Source: Polynucleobacter sp. AP-Sving-400A-A2 (GTDB taxonomy: Bacteria > Pseudomonadota > Gammaproteobacteria > Burkholderiales > Burkholderiaceae). Taken from it: a stretch of 64,000 nucleotides of DNA. A model generated the notes under the pieces. That model saw only the letters and a program-made list of their open reading frames with translations, was not told the origin of the DNA and ran no database searches. Numbering within the stretch: the first letter of the stretch is position 1; every line of letters starts with the position of its first letter. A program made the position numbers and the translations under genes. This document shows, piece by piece, positions 8,396 to 16,774 of the stretch. The stretch is from assembly GCF_018688155.1 (NCBI RefSeq), contig NZ_CP061312.1, positions 930,001 through 994,000 on the forward strand, in the 5' to 3' direction.

Positions 8396-8848
8396 ATGAA
8401 TCAGCAGCGTCGTAGTGTATTGAAGTACTCAGCAGTGTTCGGCTTGATGGCTTCTACGGGTCTTATTAGCAGCGCTCAAGCCCAAGAGTGGAATAAAGCC
8501 GCTTTTGAAGGCAAGAGCTTGGATGATGTTTTTAAAATCTTAGGCGCTGGTAGCCCAGATAAATCTGCCGCAGTGACTTTAAACGCACCTGATATTGCTG
8601 AAAACGGTGCCGTTGTGCCTGTCGGCATTACCACTACAGCAAAAGCCGAGCAAATGGCAATCTTGGTTGAAAAGAATCCAAGTGCACTTGCGGCTCAATT
8701 TTTCATCCCTGCTGGCACAGACGCTTTTGTTACTACCCGTATCAAGATGGGTCAAACATCCAATGTGTATGGCTTAGTTAAGGCCGATGGTAAGTGGCTA
8801 ATGACTGTTAAAGAAGTCAAAGTAACGCTCGGTGGTTGCGGCGGTTAA
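8396..8848 (+). CDS. soxY: Sulfur carrier protein SoxY
   Basis: The covalent carrier of sulfur intermediates in periplasmic thiosulfate oxidation. The 150-residue protein ends in the canonical swinging arm GGCGG, with carrier Cys148. A Tat signal (QQRRSVLKYSAV) ends near AQAQ; SoxZ, which lacks a signal, is normally exported with it. A strong ribosome site AAAGGAG lies 5 nt before the ATG. The 83-bp gap after soxD is the largest inside the front part of the cluster and contains an inverted repeat, TAATA-N8-TATTA at 8357-8374, so soxY may have its own promoter. Confidence 0.97.
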   Translation: MNQQRRSVLKYSAVFGLMASTGLISSAQAQEWNKAAFEGKSLDDVFKILGAGSPDKSAAVTLNAPDIAENGAVVPVGITTTAKAEQMAILVEKNPSALAAQFFIPAGTDAFVTTRIKMGQTSNVYGLVKADGKWLMTVKEVKVTLGGCGG

Positions 8849-8905
8849 TTCCGCGGCAATTCAATAGAACAATTCATTTATATATAGAGTAAAAAAGGAA
8901 CCAAA

Positions 8906-9214
8906 ATGGCTGATCCAATGCGCGTAAGAGCCGCTGAAAATGGCGGTACTGTGGATGTAAAAATCTTGATGAAACACGATATGGAATCTGGTCAGCGTAA
9001 AGATGCTGCTGGCAAAACTATTCCTCAGTGGTTTATCAGCACGATTAATGTTACAGCCAACGGCAAGAAAGTATTTTCTGGCGAATTTGGTCCTGCAGTT
9101 TCTAAGGACCCATTTTTGAACTTTAAATACAAAGGCGCTAAGGGTGACAAAATTGCTGTAACTTGGAATGATAATAAGGGCGACAAACGCACTGATGAAG
9201 CAACTGTTTCTTAA
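8906..9214 (+). CDS. soxZ: Thiosulfate oxidation carrier complex protein SoxZ
   Basis: The immunoglobulin-like partner of SoxY, forming the SoxYZ heterodimer. It has 102 residues and no signal peptide, the normal state for SoxZ, which is thought to be exported with Tat-targeted SoxY. The N-terminus (MRVRAAENGGTVDVKILMKHDMESGQR) and the central segment beginning FSGEFGPAVSKDPF are characteristic. AAAGGA precedes the start. soxA follows after 55 bp without an obvious terminator. Confidence 0.96.
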   Translation: MADPMRVRAAENGGTVDVKILMKHDMESGQRKDAAGKTIPQWFISTINVTANGKKVFSGEFGPAVSKDPFLNFKYKGAKGDKIAVTWNDNKGDKRTDEATVS

Positions 9215-9269
9215 TTGTTTTTTGCTTTAATAAATCTTCACCGCCTCCGTGGTTCTGAAAGGGTAGGAA

Positions 9270-10085
9270 ATGCAGCGTAAATTGACTTTAGGGCTCGCTA
9301 CTGGCCTAGTAGCAGCTTTACTAACAATGACATCTTCGGTGTCAGCACAAAAGAGTGCTACCGACGATATTGCTAAATATCGCGAGATGATTGCTGATGG
9401 AAATCCTTCAGAACTCTACGAGGCGGCGGGTGAAGAGTTATGGAAAAAACCGGCTGGTCCAAAGAATGCAACTCTTGAGCAATGTAATCTGGGTTTAGGG
9501 CCTGGGGTAGTAAAGGGCGCAGCAGCACAACTGCCACGCTACTTTAAAGACACTAATAAGGTGCAAGATTTAGAGTCACGCTTGATGACCTGTATGCAGG
9601 TATTGCAGGGTCGCGATCCACAGGAAATGATTGATGCTCCATTCCAAAAGGGTCCCAAGAAAGACATGGAGGCTATTGTTGCCTATGTTGTTACTTTATC
9701 TAAGGGCGACAAGATTAAGGTAAGAACGGCACATCCCAAAGAAAAAGAAATGTATGACCTTGGTAAGCGCGCTTTCTTCTTCCAGGGTGGTCCAATGGAC
9801 TTCTCCTGCGCATCTTGCCATGCTGAAAACGGCAAGCGTATTCGTTTGCAAGATTTACCGAACATTACAGAGCAAAAAGGTGCTGCTTTAGGTTGGGGTT
9901 ATTGGCCAGCCTACCGCGTATCGAGTGGTCAATTTTGGACCATGCAACAGCGTTTGAATGATTGCTTCCGTCAGCAGCGCTTTCCTTTCCCTATTTATGG
10001 ATCGGATGTGACCATCGCTTTGTCCATGTACATGGCAAAAACTGCAAATGGTGGAACAGTCGAAACACCTGGCCTAAAGCGTTAA
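9270..10085 (+). CDS. soxA: L-cysteine S-thiosulfotransferase subunit SoxA (mono-haem)
   Basis: With SoxX this periplasmic enzyme couples thiosulfate to the SoxY cysteine. The 271 residues begin with a Sec signal ending at VSAQ (about 27). Only one haem site exists, CASCH (180-184). In the N-terminal domain Cys72 and Cys108 probably form the disulfide that replaces the lost first haem of di-haem SoxA proteins. The active-site Cys232, expected to be a persulfide haem ligand, lies in RLNDCFRQQR. soxX begins 10 bp downstream. Confidence 0.96.
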   Translation: MQRKLTLGLATGLVAALLTMTSSVSAQKSATDDIAKYREMIADGNPSELYEAAGEELWKKPAGPKNATLEQCNLGLGPGVVKGAAAQLPRYFKDTNKVQDLESRLMTCMQVLQGRDPQEMIDAPFQKGPKKDMEAIVAYVVTLSKGDKIKVRTAHPKEKEMYDLGKRAFFFQGGPMDFSCASCHAENGKRIRLQDLPNITEQKGAALGWGYWPAYRVSSGQFWTMQQRLNDCFRQQRFPFPIYGSDVTIALSMYMAKTANGGTVETPGLKR

Positions 10086-10095
10086 TGGATAAGAG

Positions 10096-10740
10096 ATGAA
10101 TATGAAAATGACACACTTAAAACAACTCTTAGCTGCTACTGGATTCATCTTTGCTGCTGGTTTGGTGCAAACTCCTGCTCTTGCTCAGCAAAAAAATGAT
10201 ACAAAATTTAATAAGATGATTCAAGATAGCTTCCGAGCTGATGGCATTGCTGGATTGGATCGCATCGACCAAGACGCAACGCAAAAGTTCTGTTCAGATC
10301 CTAAGTTTGCTGATAGCAAGCAAGGTCAAGCTATGCGCGAGAAAATCCAGAAGATCAATATGGACTCGATCAAGCAGCCATCCGATGGGAAGTACATTGG
10401 TGACTGGAAGAATGGTGAGCGAATCGCACAAAGTGGTCGTGGTGCAACTTGGACTGATACTGCTGAAACTCCTATTGGCGGTGGTTGCTATAACTGTCAC
10501 CAGATTGATTCCAAAGAAATCTCTTATGGAAATATTGGTCCATCCCTAACTGGCTATGGAAAAATACGCGGATATTCACCAGAGGTTGTAACTTACACAT
10601 GGAACCGAATTAACAATTCCAAGGCGTACAACGCTTGCAGTAATATGCCGCGCTTTGCCCACTTCAAGTTATTAAATGAGAAGCAAATGCAAGATGTCAT
10701 GGCTTTGCTTCTTGATCCAGAATCACCTGTGAACAAATAA
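10096..10740 (+). CDS. soxX: L-cysteine S-thiosulfotransferase cytochrome subunit SoxX
   Basis: The small mono-haem partner of SoxA, receiving the electrons from thiosulfate coupling. It has 214 residues with a Sec signal ending at ALAQ (about 31), a haem site CYNCH (131-135) and a likely Met ligand in CSNMPRFAHF near the C-terminus. The region between the signal and the haem domain (35-120) is longer than in short SoxX proteins. Start at 10096 follows AAGAG; an in-frame ATG at 10102 is an alternative. A hairpin terminator follows 7 bp after the stop. Confidence 0.94.
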   Translation: MNMKMTHLKQLLAATGFIFAAGLVQTPALAQQKNDTKFNKMIQDSFRADGIAGLDRIDQDATQKFCSDPKFADSKQGQAMREKIQKINMDSIKQPSDGKYIGDWKNGERIAQSGRGATWTDTAETPIGGGCYNCHQIDSKEISYGNIGPSLTGYGKIRGYSPEVVTYTWNRINNSKAYNACSNMPRFAHFKLLNEKQMQDVMALLLDPESPVNK

Positions 10741-10747
10741 CACATTT

Positions 10748-10770
10748 AAACAGGCCGTAAGGCCTGTTTT
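10748..10770 (+). terminator. Intra-cluster terminator between soxX and soxB
   Basis: A perfect 9-bp stem AAACAGGCC / GGCCTGTTT with a GTAA loop followed by TCTT. It lies between soxX and soxB, which are on the same strand, so it may attenuate rather than end transcription. Confidence 0.8.
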
Positions 10771-10785
10771 CTTAAGGGAATAACT

Positions 10786-12516
10786 ATGTCTTTAAATCGA
10801 CGCGAATTTTTGCAAGCATTGGCTATCGCCTCTGCTGGTGGCATGAGTTTGCAATCCAATTTTGCTAACGCGCAGACAACTGCCCAGAAATTCTATGATT
10901 TGCCTAAGTTTGGGAATGTGCATTTCTTGCATTTCACAGACTGCCATGCGCAACTATTGCCAATTTATTTCCGTGAGCCCAATGTCAATCTTGGTATTGG
11001 TGCGCAAGAGGGTAAGACACCTCACTTAGTTGGTGAATATTTTCTAAAGGCTAATGGCATTAAGCCAGGGACGCGTGATGCGCACGCCTTTACCTATCTT
11101 GATTACGTTGCTGCTGCGCAAAATTACGGCAAGATGGGTGGCTTTGCTCATATGGCAACTTTGATTAAACAAATTAAAGCTAGCCGTCCGGGTGCGATGT
11201 TATTAGATGGTGGTGATACTTGGCAGGGATCTGCTACAGCACTCTGGACTAATGGTCAGGATATGGTTGATGCAGCCTTACTCTTGGGTGTTGATGTGAT
11301 GACTGCGCACTGGGAGATGACCCTAGGCGAGAAACGCGTCATGGAAATTGTGAATGGCGATTTCAAAGGCAAGGTTTCTTTCATCGCTCAAAACATTAAG
11401 ACCGCTGACTTTGGTGACTCCGTTTTTAATCCTTATGTCATGAAGGTGCAGAACGGTATTCAAGTGGCAGTGATTGGCCAGGCCTTCCCTTACACCCCAA
11501 TTGCTAATCCACGTTACTTCACACCAGACTGGACATTTGGTATTCAGGAAGAAAATCTTCAGAAGACCATTAATGAAGTAAAGGCCAAGGGTGCAAAAGT
11601 AGTTGTGTTGTTATCCCATAACGGTATGGATGTGGATTTAAAGATGGCATCCCGTGTTACAGGCTTAGATGCGATTATGGGTGGCCATACGCATGATGGT
11701 GTTCCAACTCCAGTCAAGGTAAAGAACTCGAATGGGGTAACTTTAGTTACCAATGCAGGTTCCAATAGTAAATTCTTGGGCGTACTCGATTTTGATGTCA
11801 AAGGTGGCAAGCCAGTAGATTTTCGCTACAAGCTTTTCCCAATTTTCTCGAATATGATTCCGGCTGATCCTGCGATGAACAAGTTGATCGCTAAAGTACG
11901 AGCCCCATATGAAGCGAAGTTGAATGAAAAACTAGCAACTACAGATGGTCTTTTGTATCGCCGTGGTAATTTCAATGGCAGTTTCGACCAGTTAATTTTG
12001 GACGGATTGATGACTCAGAAGAACGCGGAGATTGCTTTCTCTCCAGGTTTCCGTTGGGGCACAAGCTTATTGCCAGGTCAAGCTATTACCCGTGAGAATT
12101 TGCTAGATCAAACCGCCATTACCTATCCATACACCACAGTTACCAATATGACTGGTGAAACTATCAAGACTATTTTGGAAGATGTGGCAGACAATTTATT
12201 TAACCCTGATCCTTACTACCAGCAGGGTGGTGACATGGTTCGTGTGGGTGGTATGCAATACACCATTGATCCAGCGGCATCTGCTGGCAAGCGGATTAGT
12301 GATATGCGTTTAAATGGCAAGGATATTGATCCTAGCAAGACATATAAGGTTGCTGGTTGGGCACCAGTTAGCGAAGATGCTAAGAATGCTGGTGGTGAGG
12401 CAATTTGGGATGTGATGGAACGCCATTTGCGTGATGTGAAGGTGGTTAAGGCTGTAAAGCTCAACGAACCGATCATTAAAGGTGTAAAAAATAACCCCGG
12501 AATGGTTTCACTCTAA
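10786..12516 (+). CDS. soxB: Thiosulfohydrolase SoxB
   Basis: A periplasmic manganese-dependent hydrolase of the 5'-nucleotidase family that releases sulfate from SoxY-bound thiosulfonate. It has 576 residues with a Tat signal (NRREFLQALAIASAGG). Metal-binding segments are visible: DCHAQ (52-56), GGDTWQGS (about 141-148), SHNG and GGHTHDG. The C-terminal 5'-nucleotidase domain begins near residue 370. An AAGGGA ribosome site lies before the ATG. The terminator just upstream suggests partly separate regulation from soxAX. Confidence 0.97.
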   Translation: MSLNRREFLQALAIASAGGMSLQSNFANAQTTAQKFYDLPKFGNVHFLHFTDCHAQLLPIYFREPNVNLGIGAQEGKTPHLVGEYFLKANGIKPGTRDAHAFTYLDYVAAAQNYGKMGGFAHMATLIKQIKASRPGAMLLDGGDTWQGSATALWTNGQDMVDAALLLGVDVMTAHWEMTLGEKRVMEIVNGDFKGKVSFIAQNIKTADFGDSVFNPYVMKVQNGIQVAVIGQAFPYTPIANPRYFTPDWTFGIQEENLQKTINEVKAKGAKVVVLLSHNGMDVDLKMASRVTGLDAIMGGHTHDGVPTPVKVKNSNGVTLVTNAGSNSKFLGVLDFDVKGGKPVDFRYKLFPIFSNMIPADPAMNKLIAKVRAPYEAKLNEKLATTDGLLYRRGNFNGSFDQLILDGLMTQKNAEIAFSPGFRWGTSLLPGQAITRENLLDQTAITYPYTTVTNMTGETIKTILEDVADNLFNPDPYYQQGGDMVRVGGMQYTIDPAASAGKRISDMRLNGKDIDPSKTYKVAGWAPVSEDAKNAGGEAIWDVMERHLRDVKVVKAVKLNEPIIKGVKNNPGMVSL

Positions 12517-12538
12517 TACTATTAATTCGAGATCAATA

Positions 12539-12964
12539 ATGAAAAAATTACTTCAATGCCTGGCAATTACTTTTACCCTGTTTGCTAGCGGAGCCAATGG
12601 TGCGGGACCCACAGAGGTGGTTTATCACATTGATGACGCTGAGTCTCAAGGTATTAAAGGTTTGCGTAATATACGCAATCATTTGGATGTATCCCCGCAG
12701 ACCAAAATCATTGTCGTTACTCATGCCAATGGCGTCGACATCATGATGGAAGGCGCAAAAGATAAGAAGAATGGAATTGAATATGCACCCTTAGTTGGCG
12801 CATTGAAGTCCCGTGGAGTTCGCTTTGAGGTCTGCGAGATTACGCTAAAGAATCGAAATCTGAAAAAGGATCAATTCATCTTAGACACAGACTACACTCC
12901 ATCCGGAGTTGTTCGAGTTGCTGATCTTCAAAACCAAAGCCGTTTCGCTTATATAAAGCCCTAA
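12539..12964 (+). CDS. Secreted DsrE-like protein
   Basis: A 141-residue protein with a Sec signal (MKKLLQCLAITFTLFASGANG) and a DsrE/DsrF-type fold: strands VVYHIDD and IIVVTHANGVDIMM, then FEVCEITLKNR with the single conserved Cys99. Cytoplasmic DsrE proteins carry persulfide sulfur; exported versions occur in Sox-linked clusters, where a periplasmic sulfur-binding role is likely but unproven. It lies 22 bp after soxB and 3 bp before the metallo-beta-lactamase gene, so all three are probably cotranscribed. Confidence 0.85.
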   Translation: MKKLLQCLAITFTLFASGANGAGPTEVVYHIDDAESQGIKGLRNIRNHLDVSPQTKIIVVTHANGVDIMMEGAKDKKNGIEYAPLVGALKSRGVRFEVCEITLKNRNLKKDQFILDTDYTPSGVVRVADLQNQSRFAYIKP

Positions 12965-12967
12965 GCT

Positions 12968-13936
12968 ATGAGGTTGCCGCATCTTGACTTGCGCGCTTAT
13001 GCCCTAAGAGTGCTTTTTCTTGTCTCGGCCTTACTACTTTTATCTGTAAGCACTGCTCACGCATCCGATGATTTGATCCTGAAGCCTATTCAAGTAGCCC
13101 CACATACGTATTTCGTAAAAGGCTTGCCGGAGATGGGCAGCAGTAAAAATCAAAACTTTATTTCTAATGCGGGGTTTGTGATTACTCCCAAAGGTGTAGT
13201 GGTGGTTGATGCTCTAGGTTCACCAGCGCTTGCCAAGAAACTCATTGCAGAAATTAAAAAGCTTTCATCTCAAAAAGTAGTTGCCGTCATCGTAACGCAT
13301 TACCATGCAGATCATGTTTATGGACTTCAAGAGTTCAAGCGTGTTGGGGCGAAGATTTATGCACAAGGAGAGGGCAGAAACTATATTTCCTCTGAAACTG
13401 CTAAACAGCGCTTGATCGCATCACGAATTGATTTTGCCCCCTTGGTAAATGCCTCTACTAATTTAATATCAGCAGATGTCTGGATAGATCAGAGTTTCAT
13501 GCTTACTGTCGGGGGCGTGGAATTTAAGATAGGTAGAGTGGGTCCCGCTCATGCGCCTGAGGACTTAATTGTTTATGTGCCATCGGAAAAAGTCCTCTTT
13601 GCAGGTGATTTGGTTTTTCGGGGTCGCATTCCCTTTGTTGGCAATGCCGATAGTAAGGGCTGGTTGCAGGCTTTGAATGAGATTGAATCACTCAATCCCA
13701 GTATCGTGATTCCTGGCCACGGTGCGCACTCGATTAATCCAATTGAAGATATCCGTTTTACACGGGAGTATTTACGATATTTGCGCCAATCGATGGCTAA
13801 GGCGGCTATCGATATGGACCCCTTTGAGGAGGCTTATCGGCAGGCTGACTGGTCAGAATATGAAGGCATGCCCTTGTTTAGGGCTGCAAACCGCATGAAT
13901 GCCTATAACGTTTATCTCTCAATTCAGGCGGAATAA
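12968..13936 (+). CDS. SoxH-like metallo-beta-lactamase-fold hydrolase, exported
   Basis: A 322-residue MBL-fold protein with an N-terminal hydrophobic signal (about residues 11-32, ending near AHA). The metal motif is THYHADH (His111, His113, Asp115, His116), followed by GPAHAPED, FAGDLVF and IPGHG, so both metal sites look intact. It resembles SoxH and the quinoprotein-relay zinc hydrolases found beside sox genes; their substrate is not firmly known, though thioester or persulfide hydrolysis is a reasonable guess. It starts 3 bp after the DsrE-like gene. Confidence 0.87.
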   Translation: MRLPHLDLRAYALRVLFLVSALLLLSVSTAHASDDLILKPIQVAPHTYFVKGLPEMGSSKNQNFISNAGFVITPKGVVVVDALGSPALAKKLIAEIKKLSSQKVVAVIVTHYHADHVYGLQEFKRVGAKIYAQGEGRNYISSETAKQRLIASRIDFAPLVNASTNLISADVWIDQSFMLTVGGVEFKIGRVGPAHAPEDLIVYVPSEKVLFAGDLVFRGRIPFVGNADSKGWLQALNEIESLNPSIVIPGHGAHSINPIEDIRFTREYLRYLRQSMAKAAIDMDPFEEAYRQADWSEYEGMPLFRAANRMNAYNVYLSIQAE

Positions 13937-13996
13937 GGCATTTTTGTCATCTGGGCTTTAAAATAGCGGATTACTTTGCTAAATGACTGATTTCAA

Positions 13997-14311
13997 ATGA
14001 AATTACCACTGATCAAGCTTGTATTTATATTCGCTGCCATGTTCGGCCTGCATTTATCCGTCTATGCCACAACGGATCTTGCAAATGGCAAAAAAATTGA
14101 CCAGCAGAAATGCTATGCCTGCCATGCCAAAAAATCTGGCTTTGGCAATGGTGACATGATCTACACCCGCAGTGATAGCAAGGTTAAAAATCTTCAAAAC
14201 CTAAAGACGATGGTTGCTAGGTGTAATACAGAATTACGTCTTGATCTTTTTCCTGAGGATGAGGCTGACGTAACAGCCTTTCTCAATAAACAATTTTATA
14301 AATTTAAATAA
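13997..14311 (+). CDS. Small periplasmic cytochrome c
   Basis: A 104-residue protein with a Sec signal ending near VYAT (about 24) and a single haem site CYACH (39-43). A candidate Met ligand is in NGDMIYTR (Met54). A lone further Cys lies in VARCNTE. Its size and context suggest an electron acceptor for the sulfur oxidation proteins upstream, but the exact family is not clear to me. It is 60 bp from the MBL gene and 20 bp from the YeeE-type transporter. Confidence 0.85.
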   Translation: MKLPLIKLVFIFAAMFGLHLSVYATTDLANGKKIDQQKCYACHAKKSGFGNGDMIYTRSDSKVKNLQNLKTMVARCNTELRLDLFPEDEADVTAFLNKQFYKFK

Positions 14312-14331
14312 TTTCAGTAAAGATTTTTATT

Positions 14332-15453
14332 ATGGATGCGGTAGATATTTCCTCTCTTAGCAAATCAGTTTTACTTTCTACCTTCGCAGTGACTTTCTTG
14401 CTTGGCGCAGTGATGCAAAAAACAGGTTTTTGCAGCATGGGCGCAGTCTCAGATATTTATATTATGTCTAGCTGGGGGCGTTTAAAGCAGTGGTTTCTGG
14501 CCATCGGTGTTGCGATCATCGGGTTTGCTTTGATGTCTTACTTGGGGCTGATTGACCCACTGAAAAGTTTCTACACTAGCAATAAGTTTTTATGGTTATC
14601 TTCTATTGTAGGTAGCACCTTATTTGGTTTTGGCATGGTGCTTTCCTCTGGTTGCGGTAGCAAGACTCTTGTTCGTATTGGCGGCGGCAATCTCAAATCC
14701 GTTATTGTTTTCCTCGTTCTCGGACTTTCGGCTTATATGACTATGAGGGGCTTTTTGGGTGTGATTCGCGTCAATACTTTGGATTCGGTCTTCATCGCCC
14801 TAAATACATCTCAAGATTTGCCAAGTATCTTAGCCCCAATTACTGGTATCGCTCGCAATAACTTACATCTCGCCTTGGGCATGATAGTAGGATTTGCCTT
14901 CATTGCTTATGCACTTTCAAGCAAAGCTTTTTGGACAGCTGAAAACCTTTTTGCTGGAACTTTTGTTGGTCTAGCTATTTGCGCTGTATGGTGGATATCA
15001 GGTAACTTAGGTTTTGTTGCCGAAGATCCCAATACCCTAGAAGAGGTTTTCTTGGTAACTAACTCTGGTCGAATGGAGAGCCTCTCCTTTGTGGCGCCAT
15101 ATGCGTTCTCGCTTGAATGGTTGATGCTTTACAGCGATACTTCAAAGGTAATTACTGTTGGTATTGCTGCTGTCATTGGAATGATTTCCGGATCGGCATG
15201 TATTGCCATTCTGACTAAGTCATTTCGCTGGGAAAGCTTTCGCGATCCTGAAGATACAGCTAACCATTTAATTGGCGCTACTTTGATGGGATTTGGAGGA
15301 GTTACTGCGCTTGGTTGTACTGTTGGCCAAGGCTTAAGTGGCATTTCCACATTGGCAATTGGATCGCTGCTTGCCTTGCCAGGATTTATCTTCGGCGCCT
15401 ACATAGCACTTCGGTATTTAGAAACGCGCAATGCACCTAATCCCTGTAGTTAA
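14332..15453 (+). CDS. YeeE/YedE-family sulfur transporter, full length
   Basis: A polytopic inner-membrane protein of 373 residues with about nine or ten hydrophobic segments. It shows the duplicated YeeE/YedE plan with the Cys motifs QKTGFCSMG (Cys34), SSGCGSKTL (Cys108) and LGCTVGQGLSG (Cys329). In the structurally studied relative TsuA, cysteines in such motifs line the path for thiosulfate. Import of thiosulfate or a related sulfur compound is therefore likely. It forms a run with the two half-length paralogues downstream. Confidence 0.87.
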   Translation: MDAVDISSLSKSVLLSTFAVTFLLGAVMQKTGFCSMGAVSDIYIMSSWGRLKQWFLAIGVAIIGFALMSYLGLIDPLKSFYTSNKFLWLSSIVGSTLFGFGMVLSSGCGSKTLVRIGGGNLKSVIVFLVLGLSAYMTMRGFLGVIRVNTLDSVFIALNTSQDLPSILAPITGIARNNLHLALGMIVGFAFIAYALSSKAFWTAENLFAGTFVGLAICAVWWISGNLGFVAEDPNTLEEVFLVTNSGRMESLSFVAPYAFSLEWLMLYSDTSKVITVGIAAVIGMISGSACIAILTKSFRWESFRDPEDTANHLIGATLMGFGGVTALGCTVGQGLSGISTLAIGSLLALPGFIFGAYIALRYLETRNAPNPCS

Positions 15454-15474
15454 TTCTTAGTTAGGCTTAATGAT

Positions 15475-15912
15475 ATGCAGATAGATTGGCTTACTTTTTC
15501 TCCCGGCCCGGCATTTCTTGGTGGAGTTTTGTTGGGCCTTGCAGCTGCCTTATATGTCATCCTCCATGGCCGCATTCTAGGTATCAGTGGAATTGTTTCT
15601 GGATTACTGCCCCCCAAAGAGGGTGATACTAATTGGCGTTTAAGTCTCGTTTTAGGGCTGTTGAGCGCACCACTCTTGGCTAGCTTCTTTTTTGGGCTTC
15701 ACACAATCACTGTGATTGATGCCGATTGGATCACCCTCATCATTGCCGGTCTGCTGGTAGGTTTTGGTGCCAACTATGGTTCAGGTTGCACCAGTGGTCA
15801 TGGTGTTTGCGGTCTGTCCCGCCTTTCGCCAAGATCTTTAGTTGCTACAGTGTCTTTCATGAGCGCTGGATTTTTTATAGTGTTTGTCACTCGTCATGTG
15901 CTGGGTCTATAA
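15475..15912 (+). CDS. YeeE/YedE-family half transporter (first of pair)
   Basis: A 145-residue membrane protein with four hydrophobic segments, equal to half of a full YeeE/YedE unit. It has the signature GANYGSGCTSGHGVCGLSRLSPRS with paired Cys in about residues 98-120. With the next gene it forms a PmpA/PmpB-like two-subunit transporter. It starts 21 bp after the full-length paralogue and ends 3 bp before its partner. Confidence 0.87.
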   Translation: MQIDWLTFSPGPAFLGGVLLGLAAALYVILHGRILGISGIVSGLLPPKEGDTNWRLSLVLGLLSAPLLASFFFGLHTITVIDADWITLIIAGLLVGFGANYGSGCTSGHGVCGLSRLSPRSLVATVSFMSAGFFIVFVTRHVLGL

Positions 15913-15915
15913 ATT

Positions 15916-16347
15916 ATGAGAAGACATTTCAATTTTTATAGCCAGTATTTGATTGGTGTTTTATTCGGAATTGGTCTGATCATTTCCGGCATGAGTAACC
16001 CGCAGAAGATTCTGAATTTTCTTGATCTGGCTGGTAACTGGGATCCGTCCCTTATCTTTGTGATGGGCGGTGCAATCCTTGTGGGCCTCGCTGGCTTTTA
16101 TTTGGTTTCAAAGCGCTCCGAAGCTTTTTTTGGTGGAGCGCTACATATTCCCACTCGCAGAGATATTTCGAAGCCCCTCATCATAGGTAGCCTCATTTTT
16201 GGTGCGGGGTGGGGTATTGCTGGTTTCTGTCCAGGCCCTGCAATTGTTGCTCTCGGGGCTGGTCACCTTAAGGCTCTCGTCTTTATATTGGCAATGCTTG
16301 CTGGTATGGCTATCTGCAACCGCTTGTTTACAGGTCACAAAAAGTAA
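15916..16347 (+). CDS. YeeE/YedE-family half transporter (second of pair, DUF6691-like)
   Basis: A 143-residue membrane protein with four hydrophobic segments. Signatures are GIGLIISGMSNPQKILNFLDL near residue 20 and GAGWGIAGFCPGPAIVALG near residue 100, the latter with the single functional Cys. It complements the preceding half transporter in forming a YeeE/YedE pseudo-dimer. The 3-bp gap from that gene supports coexpression. Confidence 0.87.
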   Translation: MRRHFNFYSQYLIGVLFGIGLIISGMSNPQKILNFLDLAGNWDPSLIFVMGGAILVGLAGFYLVSKRSEAFFGGALHIPTRRDISKPLIIGSLIFGAGWGIAGFCPGPAIVALGAGHLKALVFILAMLAGMAICNRLFTGHKK

Positions 16348-16405
16348 GTCTGATTTAGAATCTAAGTTATTGGTTTTTAAATTCTTATTATTTTTTGAGG
16401 TTTAG

Positions 16406-16750
16406 ATGAGTCTTCCTATTGCCTGCCATACCGATCACTTCGGTACTTTGGGTCAAATCGACCCTAGTCACTTAACTGAGATTGTTAAACAAGGTTACAA
16501 AAGCGTCATCAATAATCGCCCAGATTTTGAAAGTGGTCCCGATCAACCTACAAATGCAGAAATTCAGGCTCAAGCTGAAGTCTTAGGCTTAAATTACGCT
16601 TTTTTACCGGTGATTCCTGGTGCATTTACGCCAGATCAAGTGGTTGAGATGGCGCGCTTACTGAAGACTATGCCGAGTCCTATCTTGGCTTTCTGTCGGT
16701 CTGGTGCTCGCTCTACCAATTTGTATCACATGGCTTTGCAAGTTCGTTAA
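16406..16750 (+). CDS. DUF442 / TIGR01244 phosphatase-like sulfurtransferase protein
   Basis: A 114-residue cytoplasmic protein of the family found as the N-terminal domain of Blh proteins. It has a dual-specificity-phosphatase-like fold with the active loop FCRSGARS, a Cys-x5-Arg site near residues 96-103, and VINNRPDFE upstream. In sulfide-oxidising bacteria such domains accompany persulfide dioxygenase or MBL proteins. Here it follows the transporters and likely belongs to the same sulfur response, though its substrate is unknown. Confidence 0.83.
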   Translation: MSLPIACHTDHFGTLGQIDPSHLTEIVKQGYKSVINNRPDFESGPDQPTNAEIQAQAEVLGLNYAFLPVIPGAFTPDQVVEMARLLKTMPSPILAFCRSGARSTNLYHMALQVR

Positions 16751-16774
16751 TGAATGATCGTTTAGTAAATATTC

